A stretch of DNA of 64,000 nt. Source: Clostridium sporogenes. Its GTDB lineage: Bacteria; Bacillota; Clostridia; Clostridiales; Clostridiaceae. A program made the translations under genes and the position numbers. The stretch's first letter is position 1. Each line of letters opens with the position of its first letter. The stretch is taken from contig NZ_CP011663.1 of assembly GCF_001020205.1 (NCBI RefSeq), positions 2,976,001-3,040,000 of the forward strand, given 5' to 3'. Positions 53,757-61,595 of the stretch are shown one piece after another. The notes under the pieces were generated by a model. That model searched no databases and was not told the origin of the DNA. It saw only the letters and a list, made by a program, of their open reading frames with translations.

Positions 53757-53924
53757 TTATTTATACTCACATTTCATATATTGTACTATTAATTCATCCA
53801 TCTCCCTACTTAAATTTAATATTTTTTCTTCATCCCTATCCTTTTCTTCTAATGTAACACTTATTTTATATAAGTCCTGTCTTAATTGACTCATTTGTTT
53901 AAACAAATGTTCTTTAGTTTTCAA
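53757..53924 (-). CDS. Spo0E-like aspartyl-phosphate phosphatase, copy 1
   Basis: This 55-residue paralogue of the 53464 gene has the shared blocks QxxLRQDLYKISVTLEEKDRDEEKILNLSREMDELI. The SREMDELI segment is the Spo0E motif. The start is TTG shortly after GGGGGA, as in its neighbour. It likely acts in the cytoplasm on Spo0A~P or a related regulator. The tandem arrangement suggests duplication with possible specialisation. Confidence 0.85.
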   Translation of the reverse strand: MKTKEHLFKQMSQLRQDLYKISVTLEEKDRDEEKILNLSREMDELIVQYMKCEYK

Positions 53925-54279
53925 TTGTCCCCCACTCTCCCATATATTAAAAATAAAAATTAACTAATATTATAAATATCGTTAGTATAATAAAAACTTT
54001 TATATATAAATTATAAATTTTTGTTAAATTATAAATAAATATGTAAATATTATATATAATTACTTTATTTTATATAGTTTCATAAATTTTAATTTTAAAA
54101 TTACTTTATTTACCATAAAATAATTGATATTATTTTTAACAAACTATAAAAAGTGTCTTTTTTTATTCACACTTTATATGTAAAAAATTATATTTTCATT
54201 TCAAATAAAAAAGCAATGAAATATAAGATTAAAATAATAGTCCCCAACTTTTATTAAGTGGGGACTTTGTTATAATCTT
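53925..54279. other. AT-rich gap upstream of the Spo0E-like genes
   Basis: No gene is visible in these 355 bases, nearly pure A/T. They contain the chemoreceptor terminator (54239-54266) and a weak AAAGTG/CACTTT hairpin near 54150-54176. The promoter of the Spo0E-like pair must lie here, but many TATAAT-like words prevent a choice. Confidence 0.5.
54239..54266 (-). terminator. Terminator after the chemoreceptor gene
   Basis: The stem AGTCCCCA / TGGGGACT (54239-54246 with 54259-54266) extends inward by ACTT/AAGT and is followed on the minus strand by ATTATTTT. It lies 14 bases after the chemoreceptor stop. Confidence 0.85.
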
Positions 54280-55128
54280 TTATTTATATTTCTCTACAAA
54301 TTCCTGTAAGTTTTTAATCGTTTCATTAAGGGTTTCTATTCTTGATAAAATCTCCTCTGTGGAAGCTGCTTGTTCTTCACTAATAGCTCCTACACTTCCT
54401 ATGGTATTATTAATTTCATTTACGCTATTATTCATTTCATCTAATATTTTTTCTATATTTTTAACAGCCTCTTGGGATTGATCTGATAATTTTCTAACCT
54501 GTCCTGCAACTACTGCAAATCCACGGCCAGATTCCCCTGCTCTTGCAGCCTCTATAGCTGCATTAAGTCCTAATAAATTAGTTTGAGTGGCAATACCCTT
54601 TATAAATTCTAGAATTTCAGAAGTATCATTTTTCTTATTATTTAATTCTTCCACCATAGAAATAGCATTTTGACCTGATTTTGCTAAACTTTCCGCTGCC
54701 TCTGATACCTGTGCAGTATTCTCAGTTACCTGTTTAACATTCTCCACTAATTTTTCAACATTTTCTACTAATTGATTATTATTATCAAAATCTATTCCTG
54801 AACTAAGGGTCCCTATAACCTCATTGTTTACGCCATAAATAGGAGTGAATATTGTTTTTATAGCTCTAGCATACACTTCCTTTGGAATATTATCATAGGT
54901 TTCTTTTTTATATTTAATACATTCCTCTATGGTTTTTATACCTTTTATAGGTTTTCCCTCTGGTAAATCTAGTTCAAATTCTTTAGCTCTATGATAACCA
55001 ACATATTTTTCTAAATCCGTAAGACCTACCACCATATCCTCATGAATAATTTTATTTATGTAAGGTAGTACTAGTTTAAAAGCTGCTAATATTTCTTCAT
55101 TACTTTGAAATCTCCTATTTTCACCCAT
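54280..55128 (-). CDS. Soluble short chemoreceptor (YfmS-like)
   Basis: This 282-residue protein lacks membrane segments. An N-terminal sensor-like domain (about 1-115) is followed by a methyl-accepting-type coiled-coil hairpin. The conserved tip is intact: ATQTNLLGLNAAIEAARAGESGRGFAVVAGQVRKLSDQSQEA (about 183-223). It would signal to CheA/CheW in the cytoplasm. Length and layout match Bacillus YfmS (286 residues). The hairpin is too short for full methylation helices. It lies 42 bases after the second flagellin and probably shares its sigma-D transcript. Confidence 0.9.
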   Translation of the reverse strand: MGENRRFQSNEEILAAFKLVLPYINKIIHEDMVVGLTDLEKYVGYHRAKEFELDLPEGKPIKGIKTIEECIKYKKETYDNIPKEVYARAIKTIFTPIYGVNNEVIGTLSSGIDFDNNNQLVENVEKLVENVKQVTENTAQVSEAAESLAKSGQNAISMVEELNNKKNDTSEILEFIKGIATQTNLLGLNAAIEAARAGESGRGFAVVAGQVRKLSDQSQEAVKNIEKILDEMNNSVNEINNTIGSVGAISEEQAASTEEILSRIETLNETIKNLQEFVEKYK

Positions 55129-55170
55129 TTCTATTCTCCCCTTTTTTTAATTCCCTTTATTTTTTATGAC

Positions 55171-55992
55171 TTATAAAAGCCATTTATTTATTACAGTATT
55201 TACCCCCTCATTACTTTGTCTTGCTGATACTAACATGGATTTATTGTAATTTATAAGCACGTCATCTTTAACAGATTTCATAATAGCTGTTGCCATATCT
55301 ATATCTTCAATTCTAGACAAAGAAGAAGTTAAATTGCTACCAGAATTACTTGCATTATTAAAGGCATGTTGAAGATTATTTAGATGATTACCTAGCTCCA
55401 CTCTATTTTTTATAACTGTATTCAATGCATCTTTAATCTTACCAATAGATTCATTAGAATTAGATGCAGTATTTATATTTATACTATCTATACCTAAAGA
55501 TTGCAAAGAATTATTAGTTAGAGTTAAATCATAAGTAAGGTAAGGATTTTCTCTTGTCTGGATAACTAATGTTTTATCTTCATTTAAAAGCTTTATTCCA
55601 TTAAATTCTGTACCCTTTGCTATGCTATCTATATTTTCTTTTAGCTGTTCAAACTCTTCTCCTATAGCTTGTCTATCATCATCCGTTAAAGTTCCATTAG
55701 AAGCTTGTACTGATAATTCTTTCATTCTATGAAGAGTTTTAGTTATTTCGTCCATAGCACCGTCTGATACTTGAACCATAGAAATTCCATCCTGTATATT
55801 TTTTTCTGCTCTATTTAACCCTCTTACTTGAGCCTTTAAACTTTCACTTATAGATAAACCACCTGCATCATCCGCCGCTTTATTTATTCTTTTCCCCGAG
55901 GATAGTTTTTCTGTTAACTGGTTTTTAGATGTTTTATTCTTTGTTAATTTTGCAAAGGAATTCAAAAGAGATCCATTACTACTAACAAACAT
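55171..55992 (-). CDS. Second divergent flagellin-family protein
   Basis: This 273-residue protein has a well-conserved N-terminal D1 block (LSSGKRINKAADDAGGLSISESLKAQVRGLNRAEKNIQDGISMVQVSDGA). Its extreme N-terminus (MFVSSNGSLLNSF) and C-terminus (ARQSNEGVNTVINKWLL) differ from the MxINHN start and QANQxPQxVLxLL end of filament flagellins. Those ends form the D0 packing core, so it may not polymerise normally. The middle is only about 50 residues. A sigma-D promoter lies upstream at 56049. The ATG follows GGGAGGTGGAG. Confidence 0.88.
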   Translation of the reverse strand: MFVSSNGSLLNSFAKLTKNKTSKNQLTEKLSSGKRINKAADDAGGLSISESLKAQVRGLNRAEKNIQDGISMVQVSDGAMDEITKTLHRMKELSVQASNGTLTDDDRQAIGEEFEQLKENIDSIAKGTEFNGIKLLNEDKTLVIQTRENPYLTYDLTLTNNSLQSLGIDSININTASNSNESIGKIKDALNTVIKNRVELGNHLNNLQHAFNNASNSGSNLTSSLSRIEDIDMATAIMKSVKDDVLINYNKSMLVSARQSNEGVNTVINKWLL

Positions 55993-56048
55993 CTCTCCAC
56001 CTCCCTGTTATTTTTCGATAGGCTTCCCTGCCTTTTATATCATTTTTA

Positions 56049-56075
56049 TTATCGTATAAACTTTATTAAAACTTA
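56049..56075 (-). promoter_or_regulatory. Sigma-D promoter of the second flagellin
   Basis: The minus strand reads TAAG-N15-TACGATAA. The -10 differs from GCCGATAA in two bases and shares TACGATA with the first flagellin promoter. It starts right after the terminator of the upstream gene and 57 bases before the flagellin ATG. Confidence 0.8.
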
Positions 56076-56087
56076 ATCTAAATCTAA

Positions 56088-56117
56088 AAAGGATTTTTGG
56101 AAAATCAAAAATCCTTT
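56088..56117 (-). terminator. Terminator overlapping the end of the helical protein gene
   Basis: The perfect 11-bp stem AAAGGATTTTT / AAAAATCCTTT with an 8-base loop overlaps the stop of the 56105 gene. On the minus strand a short T run follows. It insulates the second flagellin, which has its own sigma-D promoter immediately downstream. Confidence 0.8.
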
Positions 56118-56602
56118 ACTTTTTTAGCTTTTATATAATTTTGTTCTATGTTTTTTAAAATTTTCTCTTTAGACTGATCATCTTTTTCTAATACTTTTTT
56201 TAAATTAATAAAATCATCCCTCATGTCTCTAGTATATACTAATAACTTACTAGATGTATCTTTATAGTTTTTATTTAAAGCATCTTCTATAGAAGTTAAA
56301 GCTACAATACAGTCATCTATTAAAGTTTCTACTTCTATTACTTTTTCCTTATTATCTATATTGGTTTTTAAATAATCTATAGACTCACCTAAAGTTTCCA
56401 AAAGATTATATGCATGCTTTTTTACATTATAATTTATTTCTTTACCTTTGTTCTGATTAGTATTATATTCATTATTTATTTCAGTGGATGCTATGTATTT
56501 TACGTCTTTTTTAAAGTTTTTTATGTTAACAATTAGTGTGGTAACAACAAAGATTAAAGTTATAATTAAAGATATCTTTTCTTTTATAGAAATTTTTTTC
56601 AT
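56105..56602 (-). CDS. Membrane-anchored helical protein paired with the second flagellin
   Basis: This 165-residue protein has an N-terminal hydrophobic helix (about 10-26, signal anchor), an Asn-rich spacer (41-60) and a helical domain (about 60-160). That domain matches the protein at 24142: LGESIDYLK (71-79) and SIEDALN (104-110) align with LKEGIDYIK and YLEKALN, with near-identical spacing. The membrane anchor places the domain outside the cell or facing the membrane, which argues against a cytosolic export chaperone for this copy. Its function is unknown. AAGGGG precedes the ATG. Confidence 0.8.
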   Translation of the reverse strand: MKKISIKEKISLIITLIFVVTTLIVNIKNFKKDVKYIASTEINNEYNTNQNKGKEINYNVKKHAYNLLETLGESIDYLKTNIDNKEKVIEVETLIDDCIVALTSIEDALNKNYKDTSSKLLVYTRDMRDDFINLKKVLEKDDQSKEKILKNIEQNYIKAKKVKDF

Positions 56603-56669
56603 ATAATGCCCCTTTGACAGATTTTGAAAATAAAGAACAAAAGCTAATATCCTAATCTATTATAAACTT

Positions 56670-57689
56670 TTAGTAGAAGTTTTCATTACCCATTCTTATT
56701 TTTTCTATTTCAATAGCTAATTTCTCTACTCCATTTTTATTAATAATTTTTTGGTTACTAATAATTATTTGTCTATTATCTATTTTAGATATTTTTTTAA
56801 TATTATCTAGAATTATATCCTTTGTTAAATCTTTATACCATCCTAAGTTATATATTAATCCTTCCTCATGCATTTTGTGTGCTATTTTTTCTTGATTATC
56901 AGCAATTATTAATCCAAGAGCTGGAACCCTACAAGCTGAAAGCTCATATAATGTACTTCCACAGGCTGATATGGCTATATCACATTTATTCATTATTTCA
57001 ATCATGTTAGCATTAAAATATAGATTTATATTGTTTTTTAAATTTTCTAGATATGTAAGTTTTTTAATATTTTTTTCTTTAAAAGATGGTCCTATAACAA
57101 TATGAAATTTAAGTTCTAAGTCTTTTACATAATCACATATTATATTAGTTATTCCATTAGGATCTGCTCCACCTACAGTTATCATAACATTTTGTACTTC
57201 TTTTTTAATATTTTTATTAATATTTTTTCTGAATTCTTCTCTCAGCATAGTATAATTAGTTCCTAAAAATAATTTTGTATCTTTATTAACTTCATAAGAA
57301 TACTCTTCAGATCCAATATTTTGATTTATTATAAAATCCACATTAAAATAGTATAAATTCATATCATCTATATATCCAGTAATTTCAAACATACCTTTTG
57401 TTAAATTAAAATATTCTTCATTTACATCATAGCTATCTGTTATTAAACAATCTGCTACTATATTTTTCAAATCATTTATAATATTATTTTCATTAATTGT
57501 TACTATATCAAAACCTTCAGCTTTAACTTTATCTATGCCTGATTTATATTTGTTAGATAAAAGATTATCTACTTTACATATATAAAAAACATCATTAGTT
57601 TTTGCCAGTTCTTTAGCTAAAACCAATGTTCTCATAATGTGTCCCATACCTATTTTTGAGCCACCATCTGCTCTAATTGCTATTTTCAT
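56670..57689 (-). CDS. pseG: PseG-like UDP-sugar hydrolase
   Basis: This 339-residue GT-B-fold hydrolase removes UDP from UDP-2,4-diacetamido-2,4,6-trideoxy-L-altrose (or an analogue) to feed nonulosonic acid synthesis. The N-terminal signature RADGGSKIGMGHIMRTLVLAKEL includes the catalytic His of GMGH. MITVGGADPNGITN and ISACGSTLYELSACRVPALGLIIADNQ form the nucleotide-binding C-domain. It is the last gene of the cluster, ten bases after the deacetylase frame. Confidence 0.93.
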   Translation of the reverse strand: MKIAIRADGGSKIGMGHIMRTLVLAKELAKTNDVFYICKVDNLLSNKYKSGIDKVKAEGFDIVTINENNIINDLKNIVADCLITDSYDVNEEYFNLTKGMFEITGYIDDMNLYYFNVDFIINQNIGSEEYSYEVNKDTKLFLGTNYTMLREEFRKNINKNIKKEVQNVMITVGGADPNGITNIICDYVKDLELKFHIVIGPSFKEKNIKKLTYLENLKNNINLYFNANMIEIMNKCDIAISACGSTLYELSACRVPALGLIIADNQEKIAHKMHEEGLIYNLGWYKDLTKDIILDNIKKISKIDNRQIIISNQKIINKNGVEKLAIEIEKIRMGNENFY

Positions 57690-57698
57690 TTTATCACC

Positions 57699-58378
57699 TT
57701 ATTTTATTATTCTTATAACTTCAAATGCCTCTACATACTCCTTACTTATTACGCTACCCCATTTTAAAGCAGAAGCCTTTAAATTTTTATTTAACCGTGG
57801 ATGTGGAAATTCCCTTAATTCACTTTTATAACATTCCATAGCTTTAAGTTTTTCATCTAAAGTTTCTGTTATATCAATAAAATAATTTGGTTTAAAATTA
57901 AATGTACTATTAAAATTCCATTCTGTAGAAGATACAGTTTCAAATGCATATATTTCTTTTACATACTCATTTCCAATTGGCCTTATAGTCGTTAGTACAG
58001 CTTCAAAGGTTATTTTTTGATCTATATTTAAATATCCTCCAAAATGAGTGTATATTATATCTGGTTTTATGTTTTCTATATATTCTTCTATTATTTTTAT
58101 AATATCTAATAAAGAAACTGAATCAAATCTATTGTCTGGTAATTCTTCCATATAAAATTTTTTATAACCTACAATTTTTCCTGCTTTAAATGTATCCTTG
58201 TAAAGTTTTTCTACTTTAATACTATCTGCTAACTCCCTTTTATTATATCTTGATGTCATTCCTTCACCTAAAATAAGGGCAAAACACTCATCACCATCTT
58301 TACTTTGCTTTAAAATAGTTCCACCTACACCTAGAATTTCATCATCAGGATGTCGGCTATTACTAATATTTTTTTCAT
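57699..58378 (-). pseudogene. PIG-L-type deacetylase with an N-terminal frameshift
   Basis: The ATG at 58376-58378, one base after the formyltransferase stop, reads MKKILVIA and then shifts out of frame near 58353-58357. One base is missing just before the catalytic HPDDEILGVGGT motif, which continues intact in the next frame to 57699. Restored, it would be about 226 residues of the PIG-L/LmbE zinc-dependent N-deacetylase family, with C-terminal YTHFGGYLNIDQKITFEAVLTTIRP. It probably deacetylates an amino sugar before formylation. It may be a real mutation, a sequencing error, or rescued by slippage in the A7 tract just after the start. Confidence 0.8.
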
Positions 58379-58379
58379 A

Positions 58380-59066
58380 TTAATCATCCTCGTCTATTAT
58401 TTCAACATCTGCAATTATTTTATTATTTTTTAAACTAGCTCTTGAAAATTCAAGTTTATATTTTCCAAATTTAATAAAAGCTCCAGGATATCCTTCAGCA
58501 TCTAGCATCCTTATATAATCGTATATTTTTTCCAAATGAAAATTTGAAAATATTTCACTTTCCAAAGGATTTCTCCTTTTAAACTGAACAATTTCCCCCT
58601 TTTGTGTTTCAGGTATTATTTTTTCACTAATTATTCTAGGTATCATCTTTTTAAAAATAATTTCTGAAGCTCGAATAAATATTTCATCTGCAGTCCCATT
58701 TAAATTCAAGCTTTCTTTAAAATAAATATCTCCAGTATCAATACCGTCGTCAACCTTAATTGCAGATATTTTGGTATTTTCGATTCCTCTTTCTATCAAA
58801 TTCTGTAATAGACTCCCTCCTCTGCCAAAAGGCAAATCAGTCATATGAAAAACTATACAATTAAAAGTTTCATATATCTTTTTGTGAATAATCCATGACC
58901 AATGAGGTAAAAAAATATATTCAGGATTTATTCTACTCACTTTTTCATAAGTTAAGTCATCTTTATTTGTTATTATAAATACATCATGCTCATAATAATT
59001 ATCTATTCTAAACTTATCTGCATTTTTTACATTCCATGATTTAATAGTTGCTATTATAATCTTCAT
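58380..59066 (-). CDS. Sugar N-formyltransferase-like protein
   Basis: This 228-residue protein resembles methionyl-tRNA/ArnA-type formyltransferases. The active-site region is FHMTDLPFGRGGSLLQNLI, with the conserved His. The later Asp lies in VDDGIDTGDIYFK. The usual Asn two residues before the His is replaced by Val. The C-terminus (YDYIRMLDAEGYPGAFIKFGKYKLEF) is the small beta domain. With the adjacent PIG-L deacetylase it suggests acetyl removal followed by formylation of a nonulosonic acid. It overlaps nothing but lies one base from both neighbours. Confidence 0.85.
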   Translation of the reverse strand: MKIIIATIKSWNVKNADKFRIDNYYEHDVFIITNKDDLTYEKVSRINPEYIFLPHWSWIIHKKIYETFNCIVFHMTDLPFGRGGSLLQNLIERGIENTKISAIKVDDGIDTGDIYFKESLNLNGTADEIFIRASEIIFKKMIPRIISEKIIPETQKGEIVQFKRRNPLESEIFSNFHLEKIYDYIRMLDAEGYPGAFIKFGKYKLEFSRASLKNNKIIADVEIIDEDD

Positions 59067-59067
59067 G

Positions 59068-60117
59068 TTATATCACCTTATTCCATGAAAGTGGAGTTCC
59101 CCTATTTATATCACAATATGCAGTTTTTCCCAAAATATCATCATAATACTTAGGTTTTAGTCCGTTTCCTGGTCGTATTATTCTTATATTTTCTTCTGTA
59201 AATTTATCACCTTTCTTAATATCTTTTACTACAAAAATTGATCTTCTAAATATTCTACTTTCATTTTCCCTATCAGAAAGCCTATAACTTACTTCTCCTA
59301 TAGCTCTTTCTGCTGCTCTAATATCTTGTACCATATTTTTAAATTCTTGTGGCTCCATAGAAAAAGATGCATCTGGATTTTCTATATTTCTACTTAGACA
59401 AAAATGTTTTTCTATTACTTTTGCTCCCATGGCTACTGCAGTTACTGCTGCAATTGATCCTAAAGAATGATCTGACAATCCCACATTCACTCCAAAAGTA
59501 TCCTTTAGGTTTTTCATAGTCATTAAATTCATATCATCTGGTATAGCAGGATATGCACTGGAACATTTCAATAAACATAGATCTTTATTTCCCATAGATT
59601 TAATAGCATTTACTGCATCCTCTATTTCTCCTAGTGTTCCCATTCCTGTAGACATTATTATGGGTTTATTTTTAGATGCAATATATTTAATTAGTGGAAT
59701 ATCTACTAATTCAAAAGAAGCAATCTTATAAAAATCAATATTTAAGTTCTCTAAAAAATCTACTGAAGTTTTATCAAATGGTGTAGATAAAAAATCTAAT
59801 CCTAATTCTTTTGCTTTATTTTTTAATCCTTCTTGCCATTCCCAAGGAGTATAAGCTTTTTTATAGAGCTTATATAAATTCTCTCCATTCCATGTTCCTT
59901 TTTTTATATTGAAATGTTCGTTATTACAGTCAATAGTCATAGTATCGGGAGTATAAGTTTGAATTTTAATACAATCTGCACCTGAGTCTTTAGCTGCTTT
60001 TATTATTTCTATAGCTCTTTCATAACTTCCAGCATGGTTTCCTGACATTTCAGCAATTATATAACAAGGTTGATTATTTCCAATAATATTACCATTAATG
60101 TCTATTTCACTATTCAT
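59068..60117 (-). CDS. pseI: Pseudaminic/nonulosonic acid synthase (PseI/NeuB family)
   Basis: This 349-residue enzyme condenses a 6-deoxy-hexosamine with phosphoenolpyruvate. The TIM barrel (about 1-285) has AEMSGNHAGSYERAIEIIKAAKDSGADCIKIQTY, STGMGTLGEIE and VGLSDHSLGS. A C-terminal SAF/antifreeze-like domain follows (about 290-349: RRSIFVVKDIKKGDKF, IRPGNGLKPKYYDDILGK). The GNGLKP-ILGK wording is closer to PseI than to NeuB/LegI, but the exact sugar is inferred. The ribosome site AAGGAG lies in the remnant of an older gene. Confidence 0.93.
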   Translation of the reverse strand: MNSEIDINGNIIGNNQPCYIIAEMSGNHAGSYERAIEIIKAAKDSGADCIKIQTYTPDTMTIDCNNEHFNIKKGTWNGENLYKLYKKAYTPWEWQEGLKNKAKELGLDFLSTPFDKTSVDFLENLNIDFYKIASFELVDIPLIKYIASKNKPIIMSTGMGTLGEIEDAVNAIKSMGNKDLCLLKCSSAYPAIPDDMNLMTMKNLKDTFGVNVGLSDHSLGSIAAVTAVAMGAKVIEKHFCLSRNIENPDASFSMEPQEFKNMVQDIRAAERAIGEVSYRLSDRENESRIFRRSIFVVKDIKKGDKFTEENIRIIRPGNGLKPKYYDDILGKTAYCDINRGTPLSWNKVI

Positions 60118-60119
60118 TT

Positions 60120-60281
60120 CTAATTCTCCTTGTATATTCTAACAATATATTTTTTATTATTAAACATAAAATAAGCTGGATATTTTTCATTATCCGCGAC
60201 CCTTAATAAATTAAACTGTTCTTTTATTGTCTTATTAATATCTAATTTGAATATCTCCCAACCCTCTTTCAGATTAGATTT
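60120..60281 (-). pseudogene. C-terminal remnant of a second formyltransferase
   Basis: Between pseH and pseI one frame without start encodes about 52 residues (SNLKEGWEIFKLDINKTIKEQ, then FNLLRVADNEKYPAYF, then KYIVRIYKEN). It ends at a TAG whose preceding bases form the pseI ribosome site. The pattern (xxFNLLRVxDNExYPAxFxxxxKKYxxxI) matches the C-terminal small domain of sugar formyltransferases, including YDYIRMLDAEGYPGAF of the intact gene at 58380. The catalytic domain is gone. Confidence 0.65.
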
Positions 60282-60300
60282 TCATTGAATTAATTTTATA

Positions 60301-60750
60301 TTATAAATTTTTTCTATATAAAACATAGGATTCTTTAATAAATTTATTATAAGTATTTCTTTCAAAACATTTTTGAGATGAAATATTATTTAACTTAACT
60401 CTGCCCTCTAATGTTTTTATACATGAACAATTTGCTATTATCTCATGTTCAAGCATATTTAAAATTTTATATCCATAATTTTGACCTCTATATTCCTTAT
60501 CTATACTATAACCAATAATAGCTTTTGTGTCTTCAATGTCTATTCTTATTTGCCCTATCCTTTGTTTTTTCTTTTCTAATATAAATATTTGTGTATATTG
60601 GGAATGTAACCTTTTTTGAAACCATTCTTTATGTTCTTCATAATCAATTTTATTACTATTAAAAGAATTACTTCTAACTTGTTCATCATTTATCCAATAA
60701 TATAATAAATTGCAATCATTTATATTTGCCTTTCTTAATTCAAACTTCAT
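60301..60750 (-). CDS. pseH: PseH-like GNAT N-acetyltransferase
   Basis: This 149-residue RimJ/PseH-type GNAT has the N-terminal LRKANINDCNLLYYWINDEQVRSNSFNSNKIDYEEHKEWFQKRL, typical of enzymes acetylating UDP-4-amino-4,6-dideoxy sugars. IIGYSIDKEYRGQNYGYKIL forms the acetyl-CoA loop (YRGQNYG). The C-terminus after KCFERNTYNKF is shorter than usual PseH (about 160-180). It may act before PseG in the cluster. The ATG follows AGAGGT. Confidence 0.85.
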   Translation of the reverse strand: MKFELRKANINDCNLLYYWINDEQVRSNSFNSNKIDYEEHKEWFQKRLHSQYTQIFILEKKKQRIGQIRIDIEDTKAIIGYSIDKEYRGQNYGYKILNMLEHEIIANCSCIKTLEGRVKLNNISSQKCFERNTYNKFIKESYVLYRKNL

Positions 60751-60767
60751 TCTAATATACCTCTTTT

Positions 60768-61502
60768 TTATATATGTTTTTGTATTATTTCTCTGTTAAT
60801 CTCATATAGTTCAGGATAGTCACGATATATATTTAATATATTAGTAAATTTAAATTTTGAGTTCATACTAGGATATAACAAATTATATATTTTATTAATA
60901 AGTTCAAAGTCTTCTTCTGTGTCTAATGTCCACCTCAAATGTGAATAATCTTTATGGTTTTTATATTGTGCTAATTTAAATATTTGTGGATTATTCCAAA
61001 TATAAGATGTTACATGTTCTTTATCACGTAAACTTACTGCCTCTTTAAAAGCCATTTCTAATACTTTGAAACTAAATACTTCTGTATCTAACCCTCTTGG
61101 ATACGTTCTATCTATAGTATTACTTATATAATCATACTTACTTTTATTATCTATATAATATTGAATTATATTTTCACTCACTTCAGGATCTATCAAAGGG
61201 CAATCCGATGTAACCCTTACTACTATATCTGCATCATTTTCTTTTGCAGCATAATAATATCTTGATAATACATCATCTTCTGCCCCTCTAAAATATTTTA
61301 CATCTAATATTTCGCACTCTTTTACAATTTCATTATCTTTTTCTAATGTAGTAGTTGCTATTACTATTTCATCTATGTTTTTCACTCTTCTTAATCTATC
61401 TATATCATGCTCCAAAACAGTTTTTCCACAAATTTTTTTTAATACTTTACCTGGAAGTCTTGTTGATCCAACTCTTGCTTGCACTATACAAACTACTTTC
61501 AT
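60768..61502 (-). CDS. SpsF/PseF-like cytidylyltransferase
   Basis: This 244-residue nucleotidyltransferase begins VCIVQARVGSTRLPGKVLKKICGKTVLEHDIDRL, the SpsF-family signature with the CTP-binding loop. It continues with RVTSDCPLIDPEV and the C-terminal LRWTLDTEEDFELINKIY. It probably makes the CMP-activated nonulosonic acid used by the flagellin glycosyltransferase. The ATG at 61502 is eight bases after AAGGAAGTG, so the GTG three codons earlier is rejected. Confidence 0.9.
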   Translation of the reverse strand: MKVVCIVQARVGSTRLPGKVLKKICGKTVLEHDIDRLRRVKNIDEIVIATTTLEKDNEIVKECEILDVKYFRGAEDDVLSRYYYAAKENDADIVVRVTSDCPLIDPEVSENIIQYYIDNKSKYDYISNTIDRTYPRGLDTEVFSFKVLEMAFKEAVSLRDKEHVTSYIWNNPQIFKLAQYKNHKDYSHLRWTLDTEEDFELINKIYNLLYPSMNSKFKFTNILNIYRDYPELYEINREIIQKHI

Positions 61503-61595
61503 TTTATTCACTTCCTTTTAATACATAATATATAATTGCATAAACTTTTATCTATTTACTAATAAACTTTTTAATATGTTAAAATAATCAATATT

